NCBI RefSeq assembly: GCF_040807025.1
Contig: NC_090943.1
Location: 25,325,213 to 25,389,212 of the forward strand
Length of the DNA: 64,000 nt
From: Struthio camelus
Taxonomy: Eukaryota > Chordata > Aves > Struthioniformes > Struthionidae
Reading direction: 5' to 3'
Shown piece by piece: positions 1 through 39,100 of the stretch. Within the stretch, counting starts at the first letter, position 1. Each line of letters starts with the position of its first letter. The translations under genes were made by a program, and so were the position numbers. The notes beneath the pieces were generated by a model, which was given only the letters and a program-made list of their open reading frames with translations, did not search any database and had not been told where the DNA came from.

Positions 1-602
1 TTTTTAATTCCCTCTGTATTGCGTCAACAGCTGAACAGGGTCATAAAGTCATTGGATTTTGTTGGCTAAGAGATACTTCAGTCAGAGAAGAGAGCAGTGA
101 GCTGACTTCTGTGCTTGGTGCACAGCTCATGGGTTTGGTGTGGCATGTTGCACTCTGGTCACTGGAGAAGCCCTTTGTCCCTCGCAGAGTTTGAAACAGT
201 CTCCAGAGCTGACCTGAGATGAAAGGAATCATTCTCTCATAATGACTTACCTCTTCTGCACTGCATTAAAACTTACTGTATTATTTTAAATTAACCATTT
301 CATCATATTTCAAAAAAGTCTAGTTTTTGAGGTTGTCTGCCAAAGCAATTAAAAATGGCTTTATTAAATATATTATGCATAAAATCTACTAATATATTTA
401 ATATATATCACATATTTGTATATAATTAATACATTATGTGAATATCTAATATATGCACTTAAAATTGCTGTATATTAGAAATGTTTTGCAAAATTTTGCG
501 AACAGTTAAAATCAGGGCTGTATGACTGTACCTATACTGTAGTTTAATTACTGGAATAAATTAATTTTATTTTTTTATTCTGAGCTACATTTTTGGCTGC
601 AG
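1..602 (+). other. ADAM22: ADAM22 intron (partial)
   Basis: AT-rich intronic sequence running in from outside the window and ending in the acceptor at 602. It contains a TA-rich stretch around 360-470. I see no second EGF exon here. Confidence 0.85.
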
Positions 603-25878
<25,276 letters not shown>

Positions 25879-28800
25879 CTGCGCTGCTTCCCTGGGGTGA
25901 CATCAGAACTGTTTACTGCAAATTTTATAGGAACTCAGCATCACTGAGTCGTTGCACATTCATCTGCTCTTCAGACAATTTGAAAGATCAACAGAGACGC
26001 CAGCGATCACGGTGACAACCTCCTCTCCTTTGGAAGGGAAAAAGCAGTCCTTTTTTGTTGACTAGAATTTGATGAATTTGATGTAAAGAGCAACCGGAAT
26101 CATAAAAATTAACGGGGGATAATTAGACTGGACGTGACAAAGCTATGCCGCATGATGACAAATACACTTATATAGAATTACAGCTGCAGTCAATTTACAG
26201 GTCCCAAGTAAGAGAGGTTTTTCTTTGATTTAATGCAGTTCCAGATTAGAGCAAACCAGAATTGAGATTGAGTGCTCTGAAGAACGCAGCCGATGATGTA
26301 AACATGTACGCTGTATGCATGAACCTTGTGTTCTTTACTTTCCACATGTAAGGGAAAAACAACGTACTGTAGTAGAAATTAGCATGCAGGAGTAAGAAAT
26401 ATAAGATTTTTGTGACAGGGTCTCAAGCTTTGAAAGGCAAATATTTTACATAAACTTCAAACAAACAAGGATTATATCTTTTTTTTTTTACCTTACATGT
26501 TTATAATCTCAGTATACAGATTGTATATATGTAAACATTTGATAATGTCAAAAATAGCTGTTACACATAAGTATATTTTGCCAAATGCCTAAGGAAATAG
26601 TCATGACTAACATCATCACACTTCAAATTTTTTAATATTACGAGCAGACAACTTTGGAAATACAAACGATAACAGTACTGTAAAAATGTGTCTCAGATAC
26701 TGGTGTTTGACCAAAATCTACACTATCTATCTTTTAAGTAATTGACAATCATCTCAATGGTATCTCACAGAAAGCAGAAATCAGAGTACAGTGACACTTT
26801 GTCTTAAACCATCATCCAAGGAACCCGCCAAAACACGTTGCTCAGTATGATGACTGGTGTATCCTCACACAGCTGTAACTGAGACTAATTCTGCAAACAA
26901 CAGAGAAAGCGTTTTTAACTAATGATTAACTAATTAACTAATGATGTTAATGATGAGTACAAACTTACTGCAAGTTTGGGAGTACTTCTAAGCAGTCAGT
27001 TCAGACCATGGTAATGGCAAGTCCTTTTGGTGACACTTACTGTGTATATTTGGTAAAGCATTTCAGACACTGTTTTACATGGCAAGGTGTAGCTTATGAG
27101 AGGCATAATGATTTCACTACACTAGATAATAGAAGTGCTGGGCAAGTGGCCAGTTTCATTTTAATGAAATAATAATAATTTTAATTTGCATTTGTTACTA
27201 GACTCTCCTTTACCATGTGTTAGAGTACTGTGCTTCCTGTCCCTGAAATCCCCTTTACAATTTATTTGGGCCTTAACCTGAGTACAAGTGAATTTAGCCC
27301 CCCCAAAAAATCCTGGAAAAAAAGCCTTCACCGTGTTGGCAGTGTTGGTCTCGTGTCTAGCTGGGTGTGTTAGTCCGACTGCCAGTGGTCCCTGTGTTAA
27401 GGGCTGAATGATACATTGTTCTTAGATTTCTAACACCTGAGACTTCTAAAGGATATTGTAAAATAAATGTGGTCTTTTGATTGGAAATTTTCATTCAGTG
27501 AGAAAAATGGGCCATATTAAATCCGTTTGTAATTCTGCAGCTCTCCAGAAATGACAAACTTGTAGCCTCAGGTAGTAACGTTACAGAATTAAAACTTCTG
27601 TTTCTGTAAGGTGCAGTAGAATACCTTGCCCGATAGTCGTATGAACGATTAGGTAATATTATGGCAGGAGCATCTAAGGTGTTTCTGAATCTTCTACCTC
27701 TTTCACGTATTTCCTTTAGTAAGTGGAGCCAACACTTGCAGCCTGTTAATATATTTTTTTTAACTTTTGTGTCTCTCAATGAAGTCAAATATATATAAGG
27801 TTAAATTAAGGAATTTTTAAAGAGGGCAGCAGCTGTAAAGTATGTAAGATTTTTTTAGAAACACTGTATTTTGTGATTAGGCTGTGTGCTGGATAACACA
27901 ATAATTGGCCTTGAAGTTGAGACGATTTCCTTCACAGTCACAAGGTTCTGGTAAGTATTGAGGAGGGAGACAAATGAGTGAGGACAGCGTGTGCAGACAG
28001 AGCGTCTGGAAGGAGCCTGTCACTTCTCATTGCTTTAGGAAAAGATTCTGCGCTTTTGTGAAGAGTAAATATCTGTCAGCACTGAAGAATATTTTTTTGC
28101 AAAGATTTAATTTGAATGTAGAGGTAGCTGGATTAAAGATGGTTGCTAGAGTATAGCTCATGACATGAAGGCCTGAGCCATAATCACTTGAAGTCAGTGT
28201 GAAAGTCTTTTATTGATTTCACTGGACTTTGAACCAGACCCTTGAGCAGTTCACCCCAATTAGGAAATTACACTAACCTGATAGCCTCTATGTTACTCTG
28301 CCGCCTGGAAGCTGTTTTTTCCTTCCGTATTAGTGTCTTGTCCCTAGTAACTGGACTGTTTATCATGTGCCTTTTACAATACTTTGTTTGAATACAAACT
28401 AGCATGCAATTTTGAATAATCCTGTTAAATTTTTGTGGATATTTCATGTTTACCATCGTTTACTCATCTCTTTCCCTTTTCCCTTATGAAGAAGCAGCAA
28501 GATTTGGCAGACAGAACTGAACACTGACTGTTTGTGTAATGTTCATAGCTTCTTGTTTTAAAAACAAATCACTCTCCTGACGGTATTTTCAATGTTCTAG
28601 GTACTTTCAGCTTCTCTCTTGTTTTAGTATCATTCATTTATAGCATTTGATGATACACTTATGTGCATGTGTTAATTATAACAGTCACTGTCACATTTGG
28701 AGATATGCAGTGACTGGAAATCTAGTGAGCACTAACTTTAAATTAAATAAATACTGACTTTCACTTGGAGGGTCAAGAGAGCGAGAACATCATGAGACTT

Positions 28801-31800
28801 TGTCTTTTGCAAAACTGTTCTGCAGGGAATTTTCTGTTGAGTTGCTATCTTGGAGACATTGAGTTGTTGCACAAAAGCTGAACTTGTAGGGCTGTATGAG
28901 CCTCTAAAGCCAGTGGAGGTCAAAGAGAGGAGTGGTTTGGTGGTTACATGCTATGGTTTTCTACTTTTAAAATGTAGCGTGTTTGAAAACTGTCAGATTA
29001 GTAACCCTGGAGCTGATTGCAAATATTTTTCTTTAACCACAGTAGTTAGTTACACTGGCAATAGCAATATTAAATTGCCGCATAATACCTCATCCAGTCT
29101 AAAATGGTGTGTTTGTATTGTCAATAAGGTAGTTCAGTCATGCTGACTCATTCAGATTTAGACTTTTATTTGCTGGTTTTTATTTTCCCACTTTTTTTAA
29201 TAAATGAACTAGTTCGTACCAGCTATGTTGTAGATAGATAGCTGTTGAAGTGGGAGGTCATCATGTCATCTCCAACACATTACAAGTAGTTGTTCATATT
29301 AGCATAGGACTTGCAGGATGAGCTATACTTACTTAAGTTAGTGTTACGTATTTCAACATTTGGGAGAAGATTCATGTATAATTTAAAATAAAATAAATAT
29401 GATTAACTGATGGAGATGTAAAACTAGAGATTATATCCAAATAATGCTGCTGCAGTGTGATACCATCATTTTACAATTAAAAGTTTACCTGCTTAGTCTG
29501 GATTTGTTGAGATAAGAACTTCGGTAATCCCTGCGGTAGATTTTTGATGAACATGCTTGGGCAGTATAGCAGAAAAGGTTGTGATTGATAATTTACATGT
29601 AAATTTGTTATATTATTGTTATAATATACATAGTTTTAGTTTATAAAGAGGTTGTTCATTACTATATAGCGTATCTTTGCATAAGTTGTGAACTTACAAG
29701 TCACTACTTGCCAATTATGTGATTTGAAATGTGACATATGTCTTTAAAGATAGGTACTTAAATGAGTTAAGAGTTTTGTTCTTGATTTATCTTGAGATCT
29801 TGAACCTGCTAAGGTGATGCGCTCATGAAATTACTTTTGATTGATTGTGCTAACGATCAGATGGGCCGTTGGGCTATAGCCAGAATTAAAATAAGAAAAA
29901 AAATCTGTGTCAACAGCTAATATGTTCCCAAGTCCTCTTATCTGAATCACCACTGCTGATTTTAAGTGAACTGGGTCGTCCTTGTCAACATCAATGTAAT
30001 GACTGTTCTCAAAATCAGGGCTAAGAATGGCTACATATGCTATGAAAAACATGCATATACTTCTGACCAAGTTTGCAATCATTTCACTGCTTAGTATTGA
30101 GGACATACACAGCGTGATTAATGCTCTGTCAGGACATGAGAACACGTGATGTTTGCCTTTGCCAATAGGCTGTGAAGTGAGACAATTACGAGACTCCACA
30201 GTCGGATGGGTTAACAGGTTTGCTCTTAGGACTTGCTTTGTCACTGAGTCCTGTACCCAGGTGTTGTAAACAAACTTATCAAACTCCAGCTTAAAAGTAG
30301 GCAAGCTCTTCTTCTCTTTTCGTCCGTTTCCCTGCCTGCCCCCCACCCCCACCCCGAAAGCATTTCCATGAAGGAGAGTTACATCCACTGGCAGCCTTGT
30401 GTATTTGTTGGTTAAGATCAAGGCAAAGTTACAAAGGTGCTATAAAGGTGTAAACCTTTCTACGTGATGTCCTGGATAAGGTCTTGCCGGTGCTGTAAAT
30501 ATATTACTTGCTCTTGCTGGAGTCTAGGTGATTGATAGAGCCTCATGTCTCATTTGCAATTTGTACTGGTTCAGCATTTAGTGTCTCAACCATCCTGTGT
30601 CTTTCTCATCCTCTACCATTTTCAAAGGATGAGTCTCTTTAATTACTGAGTCTGTTAACTTAAAAGCTGTGCTGCATCCTCCTATTTCTAAGTCTCAAGA
30701 GCATCCATTTCTTCCTCTGAGCTATTTTAATATCCATGTCATTAGCAAACTCTTTGAGCCACTCTTATCAACCACAATGTGAGGTTGGTAAGCTCTCGTT
30801 TTTTTTAAGAGCTTGAACATTCTGGTCTCTGAAGCATCTTTTTGGCCCAGACTAGATTGTCCATCTGACTGCTGCCGCCTCACTATTTGCATGGCGTCCA
30901 AACCCTGTGACATCTATTGGGCAGTATAGGATTTGGCTTTCATTTTGATTTTGGCTTTTCCTGAAGACAAATACAAGTAAACAGCACAAGTATATGCATT
31001 TTATTGTCCCGGGATTGCATGGCGGAGAAAAGTTCCCATGCGGACATAACCATTAGGCTAATAGATCAGGAAAGAAGAAAACAGTGAACTGGTTGTGAAG
31101 GCATAGTTGCAATGCAAAAAGGACTCTCACAGTATGGTAAGAAATAAGGTAATACCTACTCGTCCGTCTACACCGAAAAACTCCTTTGAGCTGAATATTT
31201 TCCAAGTTAGTATACGAAAAATATTTTTGGTGACTCAAGTATGGATGCTGATATAAACTAAAGCTTTGGAAAGTAGCTCTCACAGCCAGCAGGTGGTATC
31301 TTGTCATTCCACAACTCTTTTCTTCAGCTATTTAGAAAAGAACTATAGTGGTCAACATCAATATGTTATCTGAGACAAGTAACCAAAACGAGCAGTGAAA
31401 ATAAGTTCAGGAAACAGGAATGTGTTTGTTCTCTCACCCGTGAGAAACTTTGTACCTGACTTGAAAATTGGCTCGCTTAGCCAGGTCTGGTGTTTTTAAA
31501 TCTCTAAAATCAAATCTACACCAGTTTCAAAATCACTTTAGCTGACCCAGCTTTAAACTGTTCAGAAAATTTCTGCTATGTAGACAGGCCGAAATTACAA
31601 TAAAACTCAGAATGAGATGAGGAAGATTGGGGAAAATAAGAGAAAAGCAGTTAAAAAACATACTCTGTAAAGGGAGAATAGATGTCTTATACTATTTTTA
31701 ATTACTGAAGCATAAGATTTCAAAGCAACAAGCTAATTTTTCCTGTTTGTTTCTGTATTCCTCTGATTAAACAAATAAAGTTTTGGTTAAAAAAGATTAA

Positions 31801-32690
31801 CTTGAGGCCTTAAGACCTTATATATTCTAACTTTAGCATGGAGAGTCTATTTTTACAACCAAATTAGAATTCCTGTATATAGGCCTGACTGACCTTGTAG
31901 GTAGAGTGGTGCTAGCAGCTAATCATGCAATATTGTAAGGTTCTGTATAACAGCAAATGCTGATTTATTTTGATTATTGGTACAAGGACTCCTGCTCACT
32001 GCCTGTGTAGAGAATCTGCATATTTTATGCTTGGAAATACAGTCCAGAACATATTCAAACTGTGAATATATAACCTGATTTTTTTTCTTAAGGGTAAAGA
32101 TATATTACAATATGTAGTGTTTTGTATAGATATATACAATACTTATTTTTATTGTTGCATAAATGCAAAATATTTTTTTCAGAATAGCAAAGCATTACAG
32201 AATTTTTAATCTGCTGGAGAAAACACTATTTACAGTATGACCAGTTCTTTCAGCAAAGCTTTTGGGGTGGTATGTACCAGTTAGCTCTGCCAGCTTCATT
32301 TTGTGCTAACGTGGATCTTGGGCATTGCTGTAAGAAAAAGCTATCTATTTTTTCACTGATGCTAGCCCCCTACTGGTAAAATGTTTAGAGAGGTAAAGAG
32401 AATCTTGTTTCACCACTGGGACTGGGCTAACGTTAGCAAAAACAATCTACATCATATTGTTGTCTTTGCTAGTTAAAATCCTTTAAAAAAATCTTACATG
32501 ACATAATAGAAACAAAAGATTTTGACAAACACCAAAATGAAGCATTGCAATTTACAACTTTGTAGCTTTGAGTGTGATATTTTTGTCATAAACATTACAG
32601 GCATTGGGCTGTTGAAGTGAATGAATCTGGCTTTGATGTAGCTAAACAAAATGTTGCTTTTTATAAAATAAAATCATTGTAATTTGGGGT
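25879..32690 (+). other. ADAM22: Probable ADAM22 3' UTR (end uncertain)
   Basis: AT-rich, non-coding sequence downstream of the ADAM22 stop with no convincing splice-bounded frame. Candidate poly(A) signals AATAAA on the + strand occur at 27462-27467 (GT-rich tail following), 29199-29204, 31774-31779 and 32667-32672 (followed by TTTGGGGTT). The last would give a UTR of about 6.8 kb; long UTRs are usual for neuronal membrane proteins, but the choice is my inference. A TAAT-rich block lies at 26917-26957. A 196-codon open frame on the opposite strand (29831-30421) looks like chance. Confidence 0.45.
32667..32672 (+). terminator. ADAM22: Candidate distal ADAM22 poly(A) signal AATAAA
   Basis: Canonical hexamer followed within 25 nt by a T/G-rich stretch, in the tail-to-tail interval before SRI. 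Three upstream AATAAA hexamers compete, so the true end is unproven. Confidence 0.3.
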
Positions 32691-34698
32691 TCTAAATTCC
32701 TGCTCACTTTTAATAACAGCATCACACTATCCACTTCTATGAGAGTATTTAATACAAATGCCTGTGGTTTTCAATGTTACTAACATACTGTAACATCAGT
32801 AAAGTGACTTTCAATGACAAAGACTCTCGTGTGTTTTGTTCTTGCAACTCTTCACATTTAGCACTTCATCCTATTTTAATGTTCTCTTAAAAAAGTGACA
32901 CTGATTGTATGGGAAAAAGTGATAATGGAGAGTAAAAGAATCTACAAGCTATTATTCTGCACTTTTTTAAATTGCAGATTTGAAAATGGTCCTATGAGCT
33001 CCCACTGTTATAAATCTGCAATTATTGTTCCTTAGCTCTGCATGTCTGAGGGCAACCTAGAAAAGTGTGTGAATTCTTTTTTTTCTCCCCCCTATTAATA
33101 GTACAATCACCCAAATCATGTATTTCTGTAGACTACAGACTACTATTGCATAGAACTAAGTCCACAGCAACAAAACTATTCCCAATTGTTTGCATGAAAG
33201 TCAAGAGCAATCACCCATATGCCTTTTGGGAAAGGGAAACCTTCATAAGTCTTAAGTTAGAGATAACTGTCTCTCTCTAAAGCAACCAGATAGTATCTTC
33301 AACTTGCTTGCTGAATGTAGTCTTAATAGGTAAGCCATTTTTGCATAGTGGTTTTCTTTTTTTTTTTTTAATTAAGACAGCAACATATGCTTAAAGTCAC
33401 TTAATAATAATCATATTTATTACCTCAGTTTATATCTGTATAGACAGGAAAGATGATCTAGCCTATCAGTCCCTGTGAACCCCACGGTTTTTGAAATGCA
33501 TATGGACAACACAAGGCACCTCTTCCTTTGGTTATCTAGAATTTGTTCCTGGTTGTGGAGCTCTGTTTTATGGGTTTCTTTGTTTAGTGCTTCTAAGAAG
33601 ATCTCTGAAGAAAATCCTGTTGGGCCACAGTGCAGTTGTTCTTGCAGCCTCTTGCGGCCCAGTAGCTGGTCAGCGCTCAAATAATATTTTGGCCTGGGGA
33701 AATAAACTGAGGAAGAAAACTTGGGAGTGTTTGTCCTCAGCAACATTCTGCTCTTCTTACAGTGCTACAAGCATCAGTTATACTCCCTCACTTAATAAAT
33801 AAATAAATAACAAGGACAAATAGCGGCCATCCTACCAAATCCTTACCTATGTTGTATTTTGGGAAACAAAATATTGTATTAACTCTACTTTAACAAATGA
33901 CTACTTTGCTTCCCAGCCCAGATTTTAGCTAAACGCGTTTTTCAAGCCTTTTATTCATAGGTGCAATTTTAGTCTCGCATATTATTTCATCAGTGAGTCT
34001 CATGACGTATAGCATAACTTCTTACCTATGATGGACCGTGGAACTTCCAGGGGCCTCAAACCATCTAGTAAGTTACACTCACCTACAGCAAGAATGTTAT
34101 GCTAATTATCATGTAATGTTTTCCTTCATGTAGTCATCAGACGTTTCAGAAACATAACTAAGTAAAAGTATGAGATAAACGTTGAGATAAAAAGTTGCGT
34201 GGGTAATGAGTTTTTGGTAAAGAAGTCTCATCATTTTTAGGGTGCAATTAACATATAAGGATACTGGATATGGTCTAATCAAAATCCGACAGGAAGAATG
34301 GCCTTTTGCTTCACACTTTCCTTCTTAGTTTTTCAGCTATAAAAGTTTCGAACTGCAGAAGAACTACTGTTGGCTGCTTCAGTCAAGCCCCTGCATCCAG
34401 ATTTCAGTTGTTTCATTCGAAAGGCTCTCCATAACATTCAATGTCTGTTTCCCAACTTTACATGCAAAAAACCAGTGTACAAGTCAGAATGTGGAAGTAC
34501 AACCATGCCCATGCCTTTAAAATTCATTTTTCATAGCAGGAAGAACTAGCTTCTGAAATGAAACTAAAAGCATTATACAAAGGATTTTCATTTTAAGAAG
34601 CGAGCACTATTTGCTTCTTTAGGTGGTACCAGCCCAATTTGTATTTATAGCGTAGAAACCGCAGACTTGGATTCCATACTATTCTCAGCTCACAAGGG

Positions 34699-34727
34699 TT
34701 TTTTTTTTTTTTAAAAAAAAAAAAAAA
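34699..34727. repeat. T14-A15 self-complementary tract
   Basis: Fourteen T followed directly by fifteen A, a perfect palindrome in effect, able to form a hairpin or cruciform. It may be two abutting poly-A/T ends; length may be affected by sequencing error. Confidence 0.7.
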
Positions 34728-35076
34728 TCACATCTTCCAGCAAGCCTTCTGCCCTGAGGAGTATTTCAATTGCTTGTCTAGTGATACAGTTACTTTTTCC
34801 TTTCACACTTATTTTTTTCTTTCATTCCTAAGGGCAAAGGCTCTTCCCCAGAAGTATGCCTCTGCCAAAAGTGCCCTAAACCACTAAGAAATACAATTCT
34901 TCTCACAACATGAATCTGGCATTCTTTGCATCAGTAAAGCTAGGAAAAAAGCCTCTATCATTCCTCTGTGGCAGGCAGACGAAAATTAACCAAAACTCCA
35001 TGAACTTATTTCAGTGGAAAAAAGTTTCAACTAACTCCATCTATTTATGATTCTCCCTCAGCCACTCTTCCCCTCC

Positions 35077-35122
35077 AAAAAAAAAAAAAAAAAAAGAAAA
35101 AAAAAGAAAAAGAAAAAGAAAA
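35077..35122. repeat. A-rich (GAAAA)n low-complexity tract
   Basis: About 20 A followed by repeats of GAAAAA/GAAAA. Resembles a degenerate poly-A tail, but no retrotransposon body is recognisable upstream of it. Confidence 0.8.
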
Positions 35123-36137
35123 CTTGGCTCTTTTTCTTTCTATTATAAATAATTTTTGTTCCAGCTCCAGAAAATCTCAGGCCAAAGAGTCCTGGCTTTC
35201 TGTAGCTGTCCTCATGTAAGGTCCACAGCAGAGGTAATTACTTACTGTGATCTGAAAGAGACTAGCAAGAGTTGTTCAAAGTGAGTTTTGGTGTTTATAC
35301 AAAGGCAGGAAGAGTACTTATGAGGCTTTAAAGAGGAGGAGACAAAACATTAATTTACATGAAACTAGTTTGACAGAGTGTAAGTTCATAGTTAAAAGGG
35401 AATGTTAATATATAAACTGACAGCGAGTAGTTTTTAAAACATTTAGAAGCGTTTTATATATCGACACAAACAGAATGATAATCTTTCTGGAATAAAAGCA
35501 CCATACACAAGTTCACCCTGTTGAAAGGGTTCTAGTTCTGTGCTATGGTTCTACACAGCCCTGCTTACAAGACGTTCTAATACGGTCATTTTACACTTTG
35601 CGCCTGGTACCACTGACTTCATCCCAAAAATGCCTAGCTGTCAAAACAAGCGACTTCAATTTACTGATGTTCTAACAGATCACAGTAAAACGATGATTCC
35701 AAAAGCTCACTCCTTCTATTTGTACGTCTGTCTTACACTGTCAAAGACAAAAGAATATGTATCATCTTATGTATTATCACCAGCCACATGATACCGTTCA
35801 AGTCAGAAACGAGTTAAGTTGCTCTCCAGGAACCGGTTTTAGTGAAGTAAACACATTACAGAAAAGTTTACTGTCTACATAATTTGAGTTCTACATAGTG
35901 ACTTACAAGTTTATGTAAAATAAAAAATCTTTAATAGTCAGAGGCTGAAAGTTAAAGATGACAGTACATTTTTAGTTTATATTCATTATTAAAACTAAAT
36001 AAAGGCAAGTGCATAATTCAGTAACTTCATAAAATATGAAAATTACAATATTAAGATACACAATCATGGTAACTTCTGGCAAAGCAAAAGAAACTGGAAT
36101 GGTAATCATCATGATCCACGGCTTCCTTCTTTTCAAC

Positions 36138-36164
36138 TTAGATGCTCATTACACATTGTATGAA
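36138..36164 (-). CDS. SRI: SRI exon 8: C-terminal FIQCVMSI and stop
   Basis: The acceptor is TTTTTTCTTTCAG; eight codons FIQCVMSI and TAA (36140-36138). Mammalian sorcin ends FIQCVMSV, so only the last residue differs. Confidence 0.95.
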   Translation of the reverse strand, partial: FIQCVMSI

Positions 36165-39100
36165 CTGAAAGAAAAAATAACCATTTATTAAATCTGTGGT
36201 ACAGAACAAGTTTTCCCTTTTTCTCCTAAAATATCCATTGTCACTACTCTTTTGAGTTTGTAGTCATGTTCAGTCCACAAACAATAAAGCTTTAAAACTA
36301 AATATGAAAACTCGCTAATAGTTAATTTTAAAACAAAGCACCTCTTTAACAACAAAACAACCCAGGAATTACTTAACCTTACTGTTTTCCTTTTCCCACA
36401 CAGGTGCAGTCAGGAAGCCAAGTCCTACAAGCCTGCCTGATTAGGATTCACCCCCCTGTCCCACCACCACAAAATGCCTAATAAGCCTTAAAAAAATATA
36501 TGTCTATTTGCACACATGCACATGTGTACATGCGCACATTAAGTGCGTAAGAGAAAAGTTGAGCCTGAAGAGCAGTGTACCTGTATAGATGTTCTTGAAC
36601 GCTGTGGAGCCCAGAAAAAATGCACAATAAAACTTAAAAAAAAAAAAAACAAAAACAAACCTCTGCAAAATAGGTAAAAACTTTGGGAGAGAAGATTTGA
36701 CTACAGTTCTTCTACCTAGCTCAGTTCCAAAGAAGAGCAGACTGAAACAAAAACCAGGACCATCAGGCTCTCAGGTAGTACCATAACAGTAGGAAATACA
36801 AGCACAAATTCAAGCGTCACTTCCTCCAGGCTCAGGATCAGTGCATCCCTCTGAGGAAGAAGTCCAGCAAAGTGGGCAGGAGACCTGCATGGATGAGCAA
36901 GGAACTGCTGGCAAAACTCCAGCAGAAGAAGGAAGTGTACAGAATGTGGAAAAGGGGACAGGCCACTTGGGAGGAATACAGGGACGTTGTCAGAGCGTGC
37001 AGGGATGCGACAAGGAAGGCTAAGACCCAGTTGGAATTAAATCTGGCAAGGGATGTCAAGGACAACAAGAAGGCCTTCTTCAAATACATCAATAGCAAAA
37101 GCAAAAGGAAGACTAGGGAAAACGTGGGCCCGCTGCTGAATGGGGCGGGTGCCCTGGTGACAAAGGATACAGAGAAGGCAGAGTTATTGAATGCCTTCTT
37201 TGCTTCCGTCTTCACTGCTAAGGCCAGTCCTGAGGAATTCCAGACCTTGGAGAAAAGAGAGGAAGGCTGGAGAAAGGAAGACTCTCCCTTGGTGGAGGAG
37301 GATCGGGTTAGAGATCATTTGTGCAAACGTGACATCCATAAATCCATGGGCCCCGATGGGATGCACCCACGAGTGCTGAGGGAGCTGGCGGATGTTATCG
37401 CTAGGCCACTCTCCATCATCTTTGAAAGGTCCTGGAGATCAGGAGAGGTGCCTGAGGACTGGAAGAAAGCCAATGTCACGCCAGTCTTCAAAAAGGGCAA
37501 GAAGGAGGATCCACGAAACTACAGGCCTGTCAGCCTCACCTCCATCCCGGGAAAGCTGATGGAACAGCTCCTCCTGGAGGTCATCACTAAGCATCTGGAG
37601 GACAAGAAGGTGATCAGGAGTAGTCAGCATGGATTCACCAAAGGGAAATCATGCTTGACCAATCTGATAGCCTTCTATGACGGAATGACTGGCTGGGTAG
37701 ATGAGGGCAGAGCAGTGGATGTTGTCTACCTGGACTTCAGCAAGGCTTTTGACACTGTCTCCCATCACATCCTCCTAGGTAAGCTCAGGAAGTGTGGGCT
37801 AGATGAGTGGACGGTGAGGTGGATTGAGAACTGGCTGGATGGCCGAGCTCAGAGGGTTGTGGTGAATGGCGCAGAGTCAAGTTGGAGGCCTGTGGCTAGT
37901 GGTGTCCCCCAGGGGTCAGTCCTGGGCCCAGTCTTGTTCAACGTATTCATCAATGACCTGGAGGAAGGGACAGAGTGCACCCTCAGCAAGTTTGCTGATG
38001 ATACTAAACTGGGGGGAGTGGCTGACACACCAGAAGACTGTGCGGCCATTCAGAGGGACCTGGACAGGCCAGAGAGCTGGGTGGAGAGGAACCTCCTGAA
38101 GTTCAACAAAGGCAAGTGCAGGGTCCTGCCCCTAGGGAGGAATAACTCCATGCTCCAGTACAGGCTGGGGGCTGACCTGCTGGAAAGTAGCTCTGCAGAG
38201 AAGGACCTGGGAGTCGTGGTGGACAACAAGTTAAACATGAGCCAGCAGTGTGCCCTTGTGGCCAAGAAGGCCAATGGGATCCTAGGGTGCATTAGGCAGA
38301 GTGTTGCCAGCAGGTGGAGGGAGGTGATCCTGCCCCTCTCCTCAGCCCTGGTGAGGCCTCCCCTGGAGTCCTGTGTCCAGTTCTGGGCTCCCCAGTACAA
38401 GAGAGACATGGCACTCCTGGAGAGAGTCCAGCGGAGGGCTACCAAGATGATTAGAGGGCTAGAGCATCTCTCCTATGAAGAAAGGCTGAGAGAGCTGGGC
38501 CTGTTCAGCCTGGAGAAGAGAAGATTGAGAGGGGATCTCATCAACGTGTACAAGTATCTGAAGGGGGAGTGTCAAGAGGATGAGGCCAGCCTCTTCTCCG
38601 TGGTGCCCAGCAACAGGACAAGAGGCAATGGGCAGAAACTGAACCACAGGAAGTTCCATCTGAACCTGAGAAAAAACTTCTTCACTGTGAGGGTGACAGA
38701 GCATTGGAACAGGTTGCCCAGAGAGGTGGTGGAGTCTCCTTCCCTGGAGATATTCAAAAGCCGCCTGGATGTGATCCTAGGCAATATGCTGTAGGTGACC
38801 CTGCTTGAGCAGGGAGGTTGGACTAGATGATCTCCAGAGGTCCCTTCCAACCTAAACGATTCTGTGATTCTGTGATTCTGTAAACTGAAATCCCTATTGT
38901 TTCTCTTCAGTTTTAGTTTTTCATTTTTCTTTAGTTTCACCCCATAAGTTTTAAATGATTCCTTAAAGTTGACTTACATCATCATACTGGAAGTTCACAA
39001 AACCTTGCTGAGATGCATCCCTTCTTCTAAAACATTCTGCAAAAGTGTATTTAAAAAATAAATGCAGAAACCAGGTAAGAAGAATTACAGTTAATCAATT

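Larger units (their letters stand above)
32691..36137. other. Tail-to-tail interval and probable SRI 3' UTR
   Basis: AT-rich sequence between the likely ADAM22 end and the SRI stop. On the - strand, candidate poly(A) signals are ATTAAA at 35935-35930, and AATAAA at 33955-33950 and 33420-33415. Low-complexity tracts lie at 34699-34727 and 35077-35122. No coding gene recognised. Confidence 0.5.
36165..38977 (-). other. SRI: SRI last intron, carrying a CR1 insertion
   Basis: Intron between EF5 and the terminal exon. About 2.05 kb of its 2.8 kb is an antisense CR1 LINE, so the ancestral intron was probably near 0.75 kb. A poly-A run lies at about 36638-36650. Confidence 0.9.

Noticed and set aside
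29831-30421. 196-codon open frame on the - strand in the probable ADAM22 3' UTR
   Set aside because: No recognisable domain, low-complexity glycine stretch from a C-rich tract, no CpG promoter or splice context. Length is unusual but compatible with chance in 64 kb.
36838-37215. Antisense open frames within the CR1 element
   Set aside because: Shadows of the CR1 reverse-transcriptase frame on the opposite strand.
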